A DNA stretch of 64,000 nucleotides from Acinetobacter sp. ANC 7912 (GCF_039862785.1 NZ_CP156795.1:682001-746000), one strand, 5' to 3'; shown: positions 1-8,253, counted from the first letter of the stretch. Notes: generated from the letters alone by a model not told the origin. Numbers and translations are program-made.

Positions 1-84
1 CAGGGCTATGATCATGGCTACTACTTTATTCAAAGCTTTGTTGATGATCATTTGCAGTTCCATGCGGTGCAGTTGGAAAACTGA
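1..84 (+). CDS. S-formylglutathione hydrolase, C-terminal fragment
   Basis: Frame 1 is open from the first base to a TGA at 82-84 and encodes 27 residues. The peptide has the GYDHGYYFIQSF and DDHLQFHA pattern that I recall from the C terminus of FrmB/FghA-type esterases, where the catalytic His lies in a YDHSYYF-like motif. These enzymes hydrolyse S-formylglutathione to formate and glutathione in formaldehyde detoxification. Only the tail is present, so the start and the rest of the catalytic triad cannot be judged. A terminator hairpin follows directly. Confidence 0.75.
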   Translation, partial: QGYDHGYYFIQSFVDDHLQFHAVQLEN

Positions 85-100
85 ATTTAAAATTCCATTT

Positions 101-130
101 AAAAGCCACTTTTCAGTGGCTTTTATTTTA
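101..130 (+). terminator. Rho-independent terminator after the hydrolase gene
   Basis: A hairpin with arms AAAAGCCAC and GTGGCTTTT around a short TTTTCA loop runs straight into T-rich sequence. It lies 17 bases after the hydrolase stop codon and separates that gene from rpe. Confidence 0.8.
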
Positions 131-220
131 TCTCGCTTAAATTTATTTCCGGATTTTAATGGTTTTAGAAATTATCAGGTATTGGTTAAACCATATTGAA
201 CAGGCGCAGCAGGGACAATT

Positions 221-229
221 TGTTATAAT
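221..229 (+). promoter_or_regulatory. Extended -10 promoter element for rpe
   Basis: TGTTATAAT at 221-229 matches the sigma-70 extended -10 consensus (TGN followed by TATAAT) exactly. No good -35 sits at 17-18 bases; a TTGAAC lies 22 bases upstream, which is too far. Transcription would start near 236, leaving a leader of about 28 bases before the rpe start at 264. Confidence 0.55.
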
Positions 230-263
230 GCTGTATTCATCCCATATTCAGCCAGGTTCTTTC

Positions 264-950
264 ATGTCCAAGCCATATTTAATTGCCCCTTCTATTTTAT
301 CTGCTGACTTCGCCCGCCTTGGTGAGGAAGTTGAAAATGTACTGGCAGCAGGTGCTGACGTTGTCCATTTTGACGTGATGGATAACCACTATGTACCAAA
401 CCTGACCTTTGGTGCAGGGGTATGTAAGGCACTGAAAAAATATGGCATCAAGGCACCGATTGATGTGCATCTGATGGTAAAACCGGTCGATCGCATGATT
501 GGTGACTTCCTTGAAGCAGGTGCTGACATCATTACTTTCCACCCAGAAGCATCGGATCATATCGACCGTTCTTTGCAGCTGATCAAATCTGGTGGTGCAC
601 AGGCAGGTCTGGTATTCAACCCGGCAACACCGCTGCATTATCTGGACTATGTGCTGGATAAAGTCGACCAAGTCCTGCTGATGAGTGTGAACCCAGGCTT
701 TGGTGGCCAGAAATTTATTCCAATGACTTTGGATAAATTACGTCAGGCACGCAAGATCATTGATGCTTCAGGCCGTGACATCCGTCTGGAAGTGGATGGT
801 GGTGTAGGACCAGCCAATATTCGTGAAATTGCTGAGGCGGGTGCGGACATGTTTGTGGCTGGTTCAGCGATCTTCGGCAAGCCGGATTATAAAGCTGTAA
901 TTGATGAAATGCGTTCCGAACTGGCAAAAGTAGGCCAGGTAACTATCTGA
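264..950 (+). CDS. rpe: Ribulose-phosphate 3-epimerase
   Basis: Interconverts D-ribulose 5-phosphate and D-xylulose 5-phosphate in the non-oxidative pentose phosphate pathway, in the cytoplasm. The 228-residue product has the usual length and the TIM-barrel signatures: APSILSADF near the N terminus, [16 protein letters not shown] with a metal-binding His and a catalytic Asp, [14 protein letters not shown], and the phosphate-binding EVDGGV and AGSAIFG near the end. An in-frame ORF is open from 159, but family length and the [12 protein letters not shown] start favour ATG 264, and the predicted promoter at 221-229 lies inside the longer version. A terminator follows at 1095. Conventional in every respect. 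Confidence 0.96.
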   Translation: MSKPYLIAPSILSADFARLGEEVENVLAAGADVVHFDVMDNHYVPNLTFGAGVCKALKKYGIKAPIDVHLMVKPVDRMIGDFLEAGADIITFHPEASDHIDRSLQLIKSGGAQAGLVFNPATPLHYLDYVLDKVDQVLLMSVNPGFGGQKFIPMTLDKLRQARKIIDASGRDIRLEVDGGVGPANIREIAEAGADMFVAGSAIFGKPDYKAVIDEMRSELAKVGQVTI

Positions 951-963
951 TCGGAATTTTATG

Positions 964-1038
964 TTATTCACAGTGAGTTGTGGATAACTTTATGGATAAG
1001 TATATGGATATCTATGTGGGTAACCCTATGGATATCCA
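964..1038. promoter_or_regulatory. Phased array of DnaA-box-like 9-mers
   Basis: TTATTCACA at 964-972 is a perfect top-strand DnaA box. It is followed by five head-to-tail 9-mers in the opposite orientation at exactly 12-base spacing: TGTGGATAA (979, perfect box), TATGGATAA (991), TATGGATAT (1003), TGTGGGTAA (1015) and TATGGATAT (1027). The 12-mer unit is roughly TRTGGATAWCYA. DnaA is known to oligomerise on closely spaced boxes of one orientation at replication origins and regulatory sites. No origin-linked gene (dnaA, dnaN, rpmH, gidA) is next to it, so a role in titration, regulation or as a second initiation site is inference. Confidence 0.75.
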
Positions 1039-1094
1039 GCATAAAATGTAATCAATTGTAGCTAGTATGTTCAAGCATTAGACGAAATATGTAT

Positions 1095-1122
1095 AAAAAG
1101 AACTCAATTTTGGTTCTTTTTT
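1095..1122 (+). terminator. Terminator-like hairpin downstream of rpe
   Basis: Arms AAAAAGAAC (1095-1103) and GTTCTTTTT (1113-1121) enclose a 9-base loop and end in a T-rich run. It lies about 145 bases after rpe, beyond the DnaA-box array, so the rpe transcript would run through the array. Confidence 0.6.
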
Positions 1123-1257
1123 CTACTTTGAAAGCCTTGTGGTATCTGGTGTTTTATTCGCCATTGCTTACAAATCAAACATCACAAAAAGTGATCAACT
1201 TATCGTAAATTTGTGTTTCATCGTGTAACTTCTCCGAAAACCTTTAAATTTAATTCA

Positions 1258-1288
1258 TGTGCATAACTTAATTATTTGATGTGGATAA
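1258..1288 (-). promoter_or_regulatory. Two further perfect DnaA boxes
   Basis: TGTGCATAA at 1258-1266 and TGTGGATAA at 1280-1288 are bottom-strand matches to TTATNCACA, 22 bases apart start to start, in AT-rich sequence. They have the same orientation as the five-unit array 230 bases upstream. The rest of the gap from 951 to 1500 carries no ORF or RNA gene that I can recognise. Confidence 0.7.
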
Positions 1289-1504
1289 ACTTCTTGTTTT
1301 GGAGCAGTGCTGGGCACTTTGTTGTCATTTTTAAAGTTGCTGAGAACGTGGTTTAGTTCTGCTGTGTTTTGCCTAAATTAGCGGCTTTTTGTCGGGGTGT
1401 CTTGGGCGCTTTAGTTAAGCTGGGTTAAGTTTGCAGCTCGCAGCGTCATCTTTTGTAAATTCAGCTGTATTTTTGCAAGCAGTTTTATACAATCAATCAT
1501 TTTT

Positions 1505-1573
1505 GAGGAGGAACGACCCCCCTTGATGCAAATAATTGACTTTGCTTAGGAAAAATCGTCAGGACGGCCTGAC
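1505..1573 (+). ncRNA. Guanidine-II (mini-ykkC) riboswitch
   Basis: Two hairpins, each with an ACGR tetraloop, lie just upstream of a guanidinium exporter gene. The second is perfect: GTCAGG, loop ACGG, CCTGAC (1558-1573). The first (about 1505-1524) has loop ACGA between G-rich GAGGAGGA and C-rich CCCCCCTT arms, with two mispairs. Paired short hairpins with ACGR loops are the definition of the mini-ykkC motif, known to bind guanidine and to control SMR exporters. The ribosome-binding site GGAGGAGGG starts 13 bases after hairpin 2, so control of translation initiation is plausible. Confidence 0.88.
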
Positions 1574-1597
1574 TTCTGAAATGATGGAGGAGGGCAT

Positions 1598-1915
1598 ATG
1601 GCCTGGATTTTGTTGATATTGGCCGGTCTGTTTGAAGTGGTATGGGCTTATGCGATGAAGCTATCGGAAGGTTTCACTCGCTTAACCCCAAGTATAATTA
1701 CCATTCTTTTCATGTTTCTCAGTTTTGCACTGTTGGCTTACGCCATGCGTACATTACCATTGGGAACTGCTTACACGATCTGGACCGGGATTGGTGCAGT
1801 GGGTTCTTTTCTGGTCGGTGTATTGATTCTGGGCGAACCTGCCAGTGCCATGCGGATGCTCGCCGCTGTGCTGATTATTTCCGGACTGGTATTAATGAAA
1901 CTGTCCAGCTCTTAA
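1598..1915 (+). CDS. gdx: Guanidinium exporter, SMR family (Gdx/SugE)
   Basis: A 105-residue, four-helix inner-membrane transporter of the small multidrug resistance family. The conserved membrane-embedded glutamate (about residue 13, in LFEVVWAYAMK) and the WTGIGAVGSF motif characterise the Gdx (formerly SugE) branch, which exports guanidinium in exchange for protons as an antiparallel dimer. The guanidine-II riboswitch directly upstream independently supports that substrate. GGAGG at 1586-1590 is well spaced from ATG 1598. No partner SMR gene is adjacent, so it is expected to be a homodimer. Confidence 0.94.
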   Translation: MAWILLILAGLFEVVWAYAMKLSEGFTRLTPSIITILFMFLSFALLAYAMRTLPLGTAYTIWTGIGAVGSFLVGVLILGEPASAMRMLAAVLIISGLVLMKLSSS

Positions 1916-2022
1916 GTTATCTGCTTTGCACCTCATAAAAATGTTTCAGCATTTATTTCTATAAGCAACTGGATACTGGCTGCGTTAAAATATTTCTACA
2001 TACAGCTGGCGAGGGTGAAGAC

Positions 2023-2505
2023 ATGAACTTAAGTTATATCTATATGGATTCACCCGTCGGGCAGTTGCAACTAGTGGCAAGTAGAGATGCTTTGGTGGCA
2101 GTGCTTTGGGATTGTGAAAAGCCCAATCGGGTCAAACTAGCAACCTTGGTGGAAGATCCTGAACATCCCATTCTGAAATTAGCCAAACAACAATTGGAAG
2201 AATATTTTACCGGCCAACGTACCAGTTTTGAGGTGCCCCTCGATTTTGCTGGTACGCCATTTCAGAAAAGTGTCTGGCAGGCTTTGTTGAATATTCCGTA
2301 TGGAGAAACCCGTACCTATCGCGATATTGCGCTGGAAATTGGCAATCCTAAAGCCGTACGTGCCGTAGGTGCTGCCAATGGCCGTAATCCGATTTCGATT
2401 ATTGCCCCATGTCATCGCGTGATTGGTACTAATGGGACATTGGTGGGTTTTGCAGGCGGTCTGGAGCGTAAAGAAATTCTATTGAATATTGAACAAAATA
2501 AGTAA
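2023..2505 (+). CDS. ogt: Methylated-DNA--protein-cysteine S-methyltransferase
   Basis: Suicide repair protein that moves the alkyl group from O6-alkylguanine or O4-alkylthymine to its own cysteine. The 160-residue protein has the full family layout: an N-terminal ribonuclease-like domain starting SYIYMDSPVG, then the DNA-binding and active-site domain with FQKSVWQALLNIPYGETRTY, the Arg-finger region AVGAANGRNP, the active site IAPCHRVIG (acceptor Cys) and the closing FAGGLERKEILL. A purine-rich GAGGG precedes ATG 2023. There is no Ada-type regulatory domain, so it is the stand-alone Ogt type. Confidence 0.95.
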   Translation: MNLSYIYMDSPVGQLQLVASRDALVAVLWDCEKPNRVKLATLVEDPEHPILKLAKQQLEEYFTGQRTSFEVPLDFAGTPFQKSVWQALLNIPYGETRTYRDIALEIGNPKAVRAVGAANGRNPISIIAPCHRVIGTNGTLVGFAGGLERKEILLNIEQNK

Positions 2506-2542
2506 GATAGTTATATCTCAATAAAAATTTATTCCAGCCAAA

Positions 2543-3196
2543 ATGAATCCTGTTCTTGCCCCAGTGATTGAACATTTCTGGTGGCTATTTCTTTTATTAT
2601 CATTAGCGGCTTTATTTAAACTGTTTAAGCCTTTTATGAAGGGGAAAATGGGTGAGTTTGCCGTTGCCATGCATGTCAAACTCTATCTAAAACAGCCACA
2701 TTATATTTTGTTGAATGACCTGACCTTTGAGGATGGACAAGGCACCACAACCCAGATTGATCATCTGCTGCTGAGTCCATTTGGGCTGTTCGTGATTGAA
2801 ACCAAGAACTATAAAGGCTGGGTTTTTGGTGGTGAACGACAAAAGACCTGGACCCAGAAAATTTATAAGCAGACCTTTAAATTCCAGAATCCGCTGCATC
2901 AGAACTATAAGCATGTCAAAGTGCTGGAACAGATTCTGGTAGAAATTTTAAGCCCAGAATATATTCATTCACTAGTGGTGTTTATGCCGGAAGCTGAATT
3001 TAAAACAGCTATGCCGGCAAATGTCTTTCGAGGCGCCAGCTGGACCGATTATGTGAAACGCTTTCAGGAGCCAGTGATTTCTGAAACCAAATTGAAACGG
3101 ATTCAGCTACAGCTGGAAAAAGCTATGCTGGAGAAATCTTGGCAGACCAATCGCCAGCATGTAGAGAACTTAAAACAGCGTAAACAGGTCAAATAA
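2543..3196 (+). CDS. NERD-domain membrane-anchored protein
   Basis: A 217-residue protein with an N-terminal hydrophobic helix (about residues 10-30, FWWLFLLLSLAALFKLF) and a nuclease-related domain from about residue 35. The segment TTQIDHLLLSPFGLFVIETKNYKG carries the Asp and Glu-x-Lys residues typical of NERD and restriction-endonuclease-like folds. NERD proteins are thought to act on DNA, but the substrate is not established for most members. The C terminus is charged and probably helical. It starts 37 bases after ogt on the same strand, so co-transcription is possible. A bidirectional terminator separates it from dusC. Confidence 0.8.
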   Translation: MNPVLAPVIEHFWWLFLLLSLAALFKLFKPFMKGKMGEFAVAMHVKLYLKQPHYILLNDLTFEDGQGTTTQIDHLLLSPFGLFVIETKNYKGWVFGGERQKTWTQKIYKQTFKFQNPLHQNYKHVKVLEQILVEILSPEYIHSLVVFMPEAEFKTAMPANVFRGASWTDYVKRFQEPVISETKLKRIQLQLEKAMLEKSWQTNRQHVENLKQRKQVK

Positions 3197-3197
3197 A

Positions 3198-3226
3198 AAA
3201 ATCCCTGAGATATTCAGGGAATTTCA
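3198..3226. terminator. Bidirectional terminator between the NERD gene and dusC
   Basis: TCCCTGA (3202-3208) and TCAGGGA (3214-3220) form a perfect 7-base stem flanked by A-rich sequence on the left and T-rich sequence on the right. It therefore works in both directions between two convergent genes. Confidence 0.85.
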
Positions 3227-3228
3227 GT

Positions 3229-4173
3229 TTAATGCTGGGCAGCTTTCAGCTTTTCAATAATTTCATCCAGCGGTTTGACCCGTTTTACTTCATCCCAGAG
3301 TGCTTTGGCTTCTGGATAATGTTTGGACATCATACCGAGCCATTGTTTGTAACGTCCGACCATATTCATTTCCTTTTTATAGGAACCATTCAGAAAACGA
3401 ATTTGCAGACCAAGCAGCTCATTCCAGCTGATCAGTGGCTCATCATTATTCTGGCGGATACATTGGGTCAGGTCAGGCGTAGTGACAGCACCACGGCCAA
3501 TCATCAGGTCTTCACAACCAGATTCCAGCTGGCACTGTTTAGCATCAGCATTGCTCCAGATTTCCCCATTGGCAATGACATTAATTTTCAAGGCTTCACG
3601 AATGGGTTGCAGCTGATCCCAGAAGGCCGGTGGGGTATAACCATCCGCTTTGGTTCGCGCATGTACCGTTACCCAGGCAGCACCGGCATCTTCAATGGCA
3701 TGGGCATTTTCCATCATGAAGTTTCTATCCATATAACCTAGACGCATTTTTGCTGATACGGGAATATGGGCTGGAACGGCATCACGCACTGCCTTGACCA
3801 GTTCATAGACTATTTCAGGTTCATCCAGCAGTACTGAACCACCGCGGTGACGATTCACGGTTTTGGCTGGGCAGCCAAAATTCATATCAATCGCCGGTGC
3901 GCCCATTGCGGCAACTTTAACCGCGTTGGCTGCCAGCATTTCCGGGTTATTTCCCAGAAACTGCACATGTACCGGCGTACCGGCAGCAGTTTTGCCGCCA
4001 TTCAGCAGTTCAGGACAGTATGTATGGTAGATATGATCCGGCAGTACGGAATCTGTGACACGAATAAACTCGGTCACGCACCAGTCAAAGCTCCCGACGG
4101 ATGTCAGTACATCACGCATAATCGGGTCAGTTAAGCCTTCCATGGGTGCAAGAACAAGTTTCAACGTGTTCAC
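3229..4173 (-). CDS. dusC: tRNA-dihydrouridine(16) synthase DusC
   Basis: FMN- and NADPH-dependent enzyme that reduces U16 in the tRNA D-loop. The 314-residue protein begins with the FMN-binding LVLAPMEGLTDPIMR, has the catalytic cysteine in DMNFGCPAKTVNRHRGGS, SAKMRLGY, VHARTKADGYTPPA and the phosphate-binding IGRGAVTTPDL. EGLTDPIMRD and the short length indicate the DusC class, since DusA and DusB read differently around the active site. It is convergent with the NERD gene and has no close upstream partner on its strand. Confidence 0.93.
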   Translation of the reverse strand: MNTLKLVLAPMEGLTDPIMRDVLTSVGSFDWCVTEFIRVTDSVLPDHIYHTYCPELLNGGKTAAGTPVHVQFLGNNPEMLAANAVKVAAMGAPAIDMNFGCPAKTVNRHRGGSVLLDEPEIVYELVKAVRDAVPAHIPVSAKMRLGYMDRNFMMENAHAIEDAGAAWVTVHARTKADGYTPPAFWDQLQPIREALKINVIANGEIWSNADAKQCQLESGCEDLMIGRGAVTTPDLTQCIRQNNDEPLISWNELLGLQIRFLNGSYKKEMNMVGRYKQWLGMMSKHYPEAKALWDEVKRVKPLDEIIEKLKAAQH

Positions 4174-4374
4174 CTGTGAATTTGAAAAACGGTGTTATAC
4201 GGCTTTTTGATCGGAATGTCTAGGCAGTTTAACTTTCACGTTTATAGGAAAAGGAGATTTAGTTGAGATCAGGTGGCATATCGACAGTATGACTATTTTC
4301 AGCACAATAAAATAATAGAGTTTTAAATGTTGTCAGCTATATTGGAATGAACAAGAAACACTCAGGATTGTGGT

Positions 4375-5139
4375 ATGACACAGTCGAATTTCGAGGATCA
4401 TTTTTCCCAGCAGTCACAGGACTATGCCTTGTTTCGTCCGCATTATCCGGATGCTTTAGGAAAAATACTGGCAGAGTTGGCACCGAGTACTCAATTTGCT
4501 TTGGATGTGGGCTGTGGTTCAGGACAATTTTCCGAAGTTTTGGTAGATTATTTTGATCAGGTCATTGCGATTGATGGTAGTGCAGAACAGATTGCCCAAG
4601 CCAAACCGCATCCCAAGATTCAGTATCGTCAGGCTTTGGCAGAAGATACCCAGATAGCTGATCAGAGTGTTGATTTGATTTCAGTCGCGCAAGCTGCTCA
4701 TTGGCTGGATTTAGATAAGTTCTATGTAGAAGTTCAACGTATTGCAAAGCCCAATGCCATTTTGGCCTTAATTACTTATGGCGTATTCAGTGTCGATGAA
4801 GAACATCTGGATCATTATTTCAAACACTTTTACGAAGTCACGATTGGACCATATTGGCCGCCTGAACGTCATCATGTGGATGAAGGTTATAAAAACTTAC
4901 CATTTCCATTTCAGGAAATTCCTATTCAGCCGCCTGTATTGCAAGTCGAGTGGAACTTTTACCAGCTGATTGGTTATATGAGTACCTGGTCAGCGGTGAA
5001 GATGGCAACTAAGGCTTTGGGCCATAATCCACTGAATGTACTGGCAGATGCTTTATTACCGGAATGGGAAGATCCAGAATTACCGAGAATCATTAGTTGG
5101 CCGCTAACGGTACGGGTAGGGAGGGTGAATGTGCAGTAA
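4375..5139 (+). CDS. Class I SAM-dependent methyltransferase
   Basis: A 254-residue cytoplasmic methyltransferase. The SAM-binding motif I is FALDVGCGSGQFS at about residue 41, motif II ends in AIDGSAEQI, and the post-II region LAEDTQIADQSVDLISVAQAAHWL resembles methyltransferase domain-11 proteins such as trans-aconitate methyltransferases. The N-terminal FSQQSQDYALFRPHYP is common in this group. The substrate cannot be told from sequence. It is monocistronic, with a terminator shared with the convergent ypjD. Confidence 0.8.
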   Translation: MTQSNFEDHFSQQSQDYALFRPHYPDALGKILAELAPSTQFALDVGCGSGQFSEVLVDYFDQVIAIDGSAEQIAQAKPHPKIQYRQALAEDTQIADQSVDLISVAQAAHWLDLDKFYVEVQRIAKPNAILALITYGVFSVDEEHLDHYFKHFYEVTIGPYWPPERHHVDEGYKNLPFPFQEIPIQPPVLQVEWNFYQLIGYMSTWSAVKMATKALGHNPLNVLADALLPEWEDPELPRIISWPLTVRVGRVNVQ

Positions 5140-5154
5140 TAGTAGGAAAAATAA

Positions 5155-5183
5155 AAAAGCCCAGAGAAATCTGAGCTTTTAAA
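5155..5183. terminator. Bidirectional terminator between the methyltransferase gene and ypjD
   Basis: A hairpin with arms AAAAGCCCAGA and TCTGAGCTTTT (one C-A mismatch) and a GAAA tetraloop, with A-rich and T-rich flanks, between convergent genes. Confidence 0.75.
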
Positions 5184-5203
5184 AAATTATTTTGGAAGAG
5201 CAC

Positions 5204-6010
5204 TTATTTATTAATCAGCATTTCCAGTACAAATTTGGAACCTATAAAACCAAGTGCCAACAGGCCAAAACCGATTAAGGTAAAACGTACCGCTTTCTGT
5301 CCACGCCAGCCAAATTTCCAGTGACCTATGAGCAGCGCGCCATACACCAACCAGGAAATAATACTAAATGCGGTTTTATGCGCGAGATGCTGACCAAAGA
5401 AATCATCAATGGTAAAGAAACCGAAACCGAGTGCGATTGTCAGTAAGACGAAGCCGGTCACCAGCATATCGAACAGCAGCGATTCCATATCCTGGTAGGA
5501 AGGCAGCAGATTCACCCACAGGCGTTTCTGCTTCTTTTTGAGTTCACGGTCCTGGAAGCGAAGAATTACCGCCTGAATGGTCGCCATTAGCAATACTGCA
5601 TAAGCCGAAAGTGACAGAATGATATGAATATCTAGACCTAAAGAGTTCTGGACAATAATTTTGGCTTGCGGGGTAAAGGCAAAACCGAGAATCAGGCCCG
5701 TCGCGGCAACCGGAATACCAATCAGGTTTAAGGGCAAAATGGGGCGGTAGGTACTATAGGCCAGGCTCAGTAGCAGCATCAGTCCTGAAGTAAAAGAAAC
5801 CAATACAAAGACATCGTAATTCATCCCCATCGGGGTACGCATATCGCCGTACAGCACGATAGCGTGTAACAGCAAACCTAAGGATGCGGTAATCCCCACG
5901 AACCACTGATTTGGTGTACGCTTGGACATTAAATGGATAAACAAATACCAAAATGAGGCGGTATAAGCGATTAATGCCAGGATTGTATAAACCAGAGGTA
6001 GGCTAAGCAT
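5204..6010 (-). CDS. ypjD: YpjD/CcsA-family inner-membrane protein
   Basis: A 268-residue polytopic membrane protein with about eight hydrophobic helices from the first residues onward. It belongs to the cytochrome c assembly (CcsA/CcmC) superfamily. Visible hallmarks are the histidines in GLLLHAIVLY, LDIHIILSLSAYA and the C-terminal GHWKFGWRG, and the aromatic-rich loops. YpjD homologues commonly lie beside ffh, as here, where ypjD diverges from ffh with 126 bases between starts. A role in heme handling is family inference; no cytochrome c maturation genes are nearby. Confidence 0.85.
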   Translation of the reverse strand: MLSLPLVYTILALIAYTASFWYLFIHLMSKRTPNQWFVGITASLGLLLHAIVLYGDMRTPMGMNYDVFVLVSFTSGLMLLLSLAYSTYRPILPLNLIGIPVAATGLILGFAFTPQAKIIVQNSLGLDIHIILSLSAYAVLLMATIQAVILRFQDRELKKKQKRLWVNLLPSYQDMESLLFDMLVTGFVLLTIALGFGFFTIDDFFGQHLAHKTAFSIISWLVYGALLIGHWKFGWRGQKAVRFTLIGFGLLALGFIGSKFVLEMLINK

Positions 6011-6136
6011 GTTAAACCTTTTTAAGGGTGTTATATAAATTCGATGCGAACTACAGTATCCTATAGCATTCTATGCATAAATTTTCTATTTTAAGAAACA
6101 ATTTTTTGCTACTGGCTATTTTAAGCGGATTTTGCA

Positions 6137-7540
6137 ATGTTTGATACCTTAACAGAACGACTCACGCAGAGTTTAAGAAATGTTACTGGCTCAGGGCAGC
6201 TAACCGAAGACAATATTAAAGATACGTTACGTGAAGTACGTATGGCACTTCTTGAAGCCGATGTTGCGTTACCTGTAACTCGTGAATTTATCGCGAAAGT
6301 TAAGGAAGAAGCATTAGGCCAGGAAGTGATGTCTCAGCTGTCACCAGGACAGGCCTTCGTCAAGATCGTTTACGACGAACTGACCAAGATGATGGGGGCG
6401 GCGAATGAAAGCCTAGATCTTCAGGCCAAGCCACCTGTAGTCGTTTTACTGGCAGGTTTGCAGGGTGCGGGTAAAACCACCACTGCGGCAAAACTTGCAC
6501 GTTTCCTGCAAGAACGCCAAAAGAAAAAAGTGGCGATGGTGTCTGCCGACGTTTACCGTCCAGCAGCGATCAAGCAGCTGCAAACCGTTGCTGGCGAAGT
6601 GGGTGCGATTTTCTTTGAATCGAATGCCAATGAACGTCCAATTGACATTGCTAATCGCGCGATTGAACAGGCCAAAATCCAGTTCGCTGATGTGCTGATT
6701 GTCGATACCGCAGGTCGTCTGCATGTCGATGACGAGATGATGGACGAGATTAAAGAGCTGCATGCAGCGATTAATCCGACCGAAACCCTGTTCGTGGTTG
6801 ATGCCATGACCGGTCAGGATGCTGCGAATACTGCGAAAGCTTTCAACGATGCCCTGCCATTGACTGGTGTGATCCTGACCAAGACTGATGGTGATGCACG
6901 TGGTGGTGCGGCGCTGTCTGTACGTGCCATTACCGGCAAGCCGATCAAGTTCCTGGGTATGGGTGAAAAGCTGGATGCGCTGGAACCCTTCCATCCGGAA
7001 CGTGTGGCTCAACGTATTCTCGGCATGGGTGACGTGCTTTCTCTGGTCGAAGAAGTTGAACGCAAGATCGACAAAGAAAAAGCCGAAAAAATGGCGAAAA
7101 AACTGCAGAAAGGCGGCAGCTTCAACTTTGAAGATATGCTGATGCAGTTTGAGCAGATGAACAAGATGGGCGGCATGATGGGCTTCTTGGACAAGCTGCC
7201 AGGCATGAGCAACTCGGGTATTCAGGATGCCATTGCGCAGGCGAATCCTGAAAAACAGATCAAGAAAATGGAAGCGATCATCCAGTCCATGACGGTGAAA
7301 GAGCGTCGTAATCCTGATTTGATGAACCCAAGCCGTAAGAAACGTATTGCTGCCGGTTGTGGTATGGATGTTGCTGAAGTGAACAAGCTGATCAAGCAGC
7401 ATGCACAGATGGCGAAAATGATGAAGAAATTTGCCAATCCATCCGGTATGGCAAAAATGATGCGATCATTGGGCAATCTGCAGAAACAATTTGGCGGTGG
7501 TGGCATGGGCCCATTATTCGGCAATAAAGATCCAAAATAA
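6137..7540 (+). CDS. ffh: Signal recognition particle protein Ffh
   Basis: SRP54 GTPase that binds 4.5S RNA and hydrophobic nascent signal sequences and delivers ribosomes to FtsY at the membrane. The 467-residue protein has an N domain (1-90), the G domain with GLQGAGKTTTAAKLA (P-loop), DTAGRLHVD, TKTDGDARGGAAL and the closing LGMGE loop, then a methionine-rich M domain from about residue 300. The M domain includes the RNA-binding RRNPDLMNPSRKKRIAAGCG. Length is slightly above the E. coli protein. A strong terminator follows. Confidence 0.97.
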   Translation: MFDTLTERLTQSLRNVTGSGQLTEDNIKDTLREVRMALLEADVALPVTREFIAKVKEEALGQEVMSQLSPGQAFVKIVYDELTKMMGAANESLDLQAKPPVVVLLAGLQGAGKTTTAAKLARFLQERQKKKVAMVSADVYRPAAIKQLQTVAGEVGAIFFESNANERPIDIANRAIEQAKIQFADVLIVDTAGRLHVDDEMMDEIKELHAAINPTETLFVVDAMTGQDAANTAKAFNDALPLTGVILTKTDGDARGGAALSVRAITGKPIKFLGMGEKLDALEPFHPERVAQRILGMGDVLSLVEEVERKIDKEKAEKMAKKLQKGGSFNFEDMLMQFEQMNKMGGMMGFLDKLPGMSNSGIQDAIAQANPEKQIKKMEAIIQSMTVKERRNPDLMNPSRKKRIAAGCGMDVAEVNKLIKQHAQMAKMMKKFANPSGMAKMMRSLGNLQKQFGGGGMGPLFGNKDPK

Positions 7541-7552
7541 TTTTTGGATCTT

Positions 7553-7582
7553 AAAAAAAGGCGCATCAAGCGCCTTTTTTTA
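7553..7582 (+). terminator. ffh terminator
   Basis: AGGCGC (to 7564) and GCGCCT around an ATCAA loop, preceded by an A-run and followed by seven Ts. A classic intrinsic terminator 12 bases after ffh. Confidence 0.92.
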
Positions 7583-7683
7583 TTTGTCCAAAATTTAGTT
7601 TAAGCAAAACCTACATTTACTTACGCAATCGCTTTCCTGACTCAGGCAGACTCTTAACACAATAAAAAAGACAGGAGTATAAG

Positions 7684-8253
7684 ATGACACAGGTGATTGT
7701 GGTACATGGTTATACCGCGAGTCCGGAAGAGAACTGGTATCCGTGGATTCAGCAAAAAGCCAAAGAGGAAGGTGTAAGTCTTAAAGTATTAAGACTAGAT
7801 CCATCTACCAAGCCTCGACTTGAAACCTGGCAACAGCAGATGCAGCAACAGATTGAGGGTTTGGATGAAAACAGTATTGTGATCGCACATAGTTTGGGAA
7901 CAGTTGCTGCCTTACATTACCTGTCAGAAAAATTGCAGCAGCAAAAAATCAAACAGTTGGTACTGGTTGCCGGTTTCAATGGGCGACTAGGACGATTAGA
8001 AGAGGTTTATCCTTTTATTGATGCGGCACGGATTGATTTTGATTTGCTCAAACAGCAGATCGAAGAACGGGTGGTGATCTATTCGGAAGGGGACGACAGG
8101 GTCGCACCGAAATTCAGTCTGGAACAAGCCAAAAGTTTAGATGCCAAAGTGATTCAGGCAGAACATTTTGGTCATTTTATCGATTCACAGGGCTGTACCG
8201 AATTGCCTGAAGTCTGGCAGGTGATTGAACCCTATCTGATCCGAGAGTCCTAA
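7684..8253 (+). CDS. RBBP9/YdeN-family serine hydrolase
   Basis: A 189-residue alpha/beta-hydrolase. VIVVHGYTASPEENWYPW at the start gives the oxyanion region, AHSLGTVAAL (about residue 70) the nucleophile elbow with the catalytic Ser, GDDRVAP the acid, and EHFGHF the catalytic His. Compact single-domain hydrolases of this type (DUF1234, RBBP9) occur widely; substrates are unknown. It is followed 138 bases later by a paralogue that has lost the nucleophile. A purine-rich AGGAG (7673-7677) precedes ATG 7684. Confidence 0.85.
   Translation: MTQVIVVHGYTASPEENWYPWIQQKAKEEGVSLKVLRLDPSTKPRLETWQQQMQQQIEGLDENSIVIAHSLGTVAALHYLSEKLQQQKIKQLVLVAGFNGRLGRLEEVYPFIDAARIDFDLLKQQIEERVVIYSEGDDRVAPKFSLEQAKSLDAKVIQAEHFGHFIDSQGCTELPEVWQVIEPYLIRES

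Noticed and set aside
964..1288. Calling the DnaA-box cluster the chromosomal oriC
   Set aside because: No dnaA, dnaN, rpmH or gidA neighbours are present and I cannot compute GC skew. Only the box pattern itself is reported.
6446..7402. 318-codon open frame opposite ffh
   Set aside because: Mirror of the ffh coding frame, His/Phe/Gln-rich with no family motif and no ribosome site.
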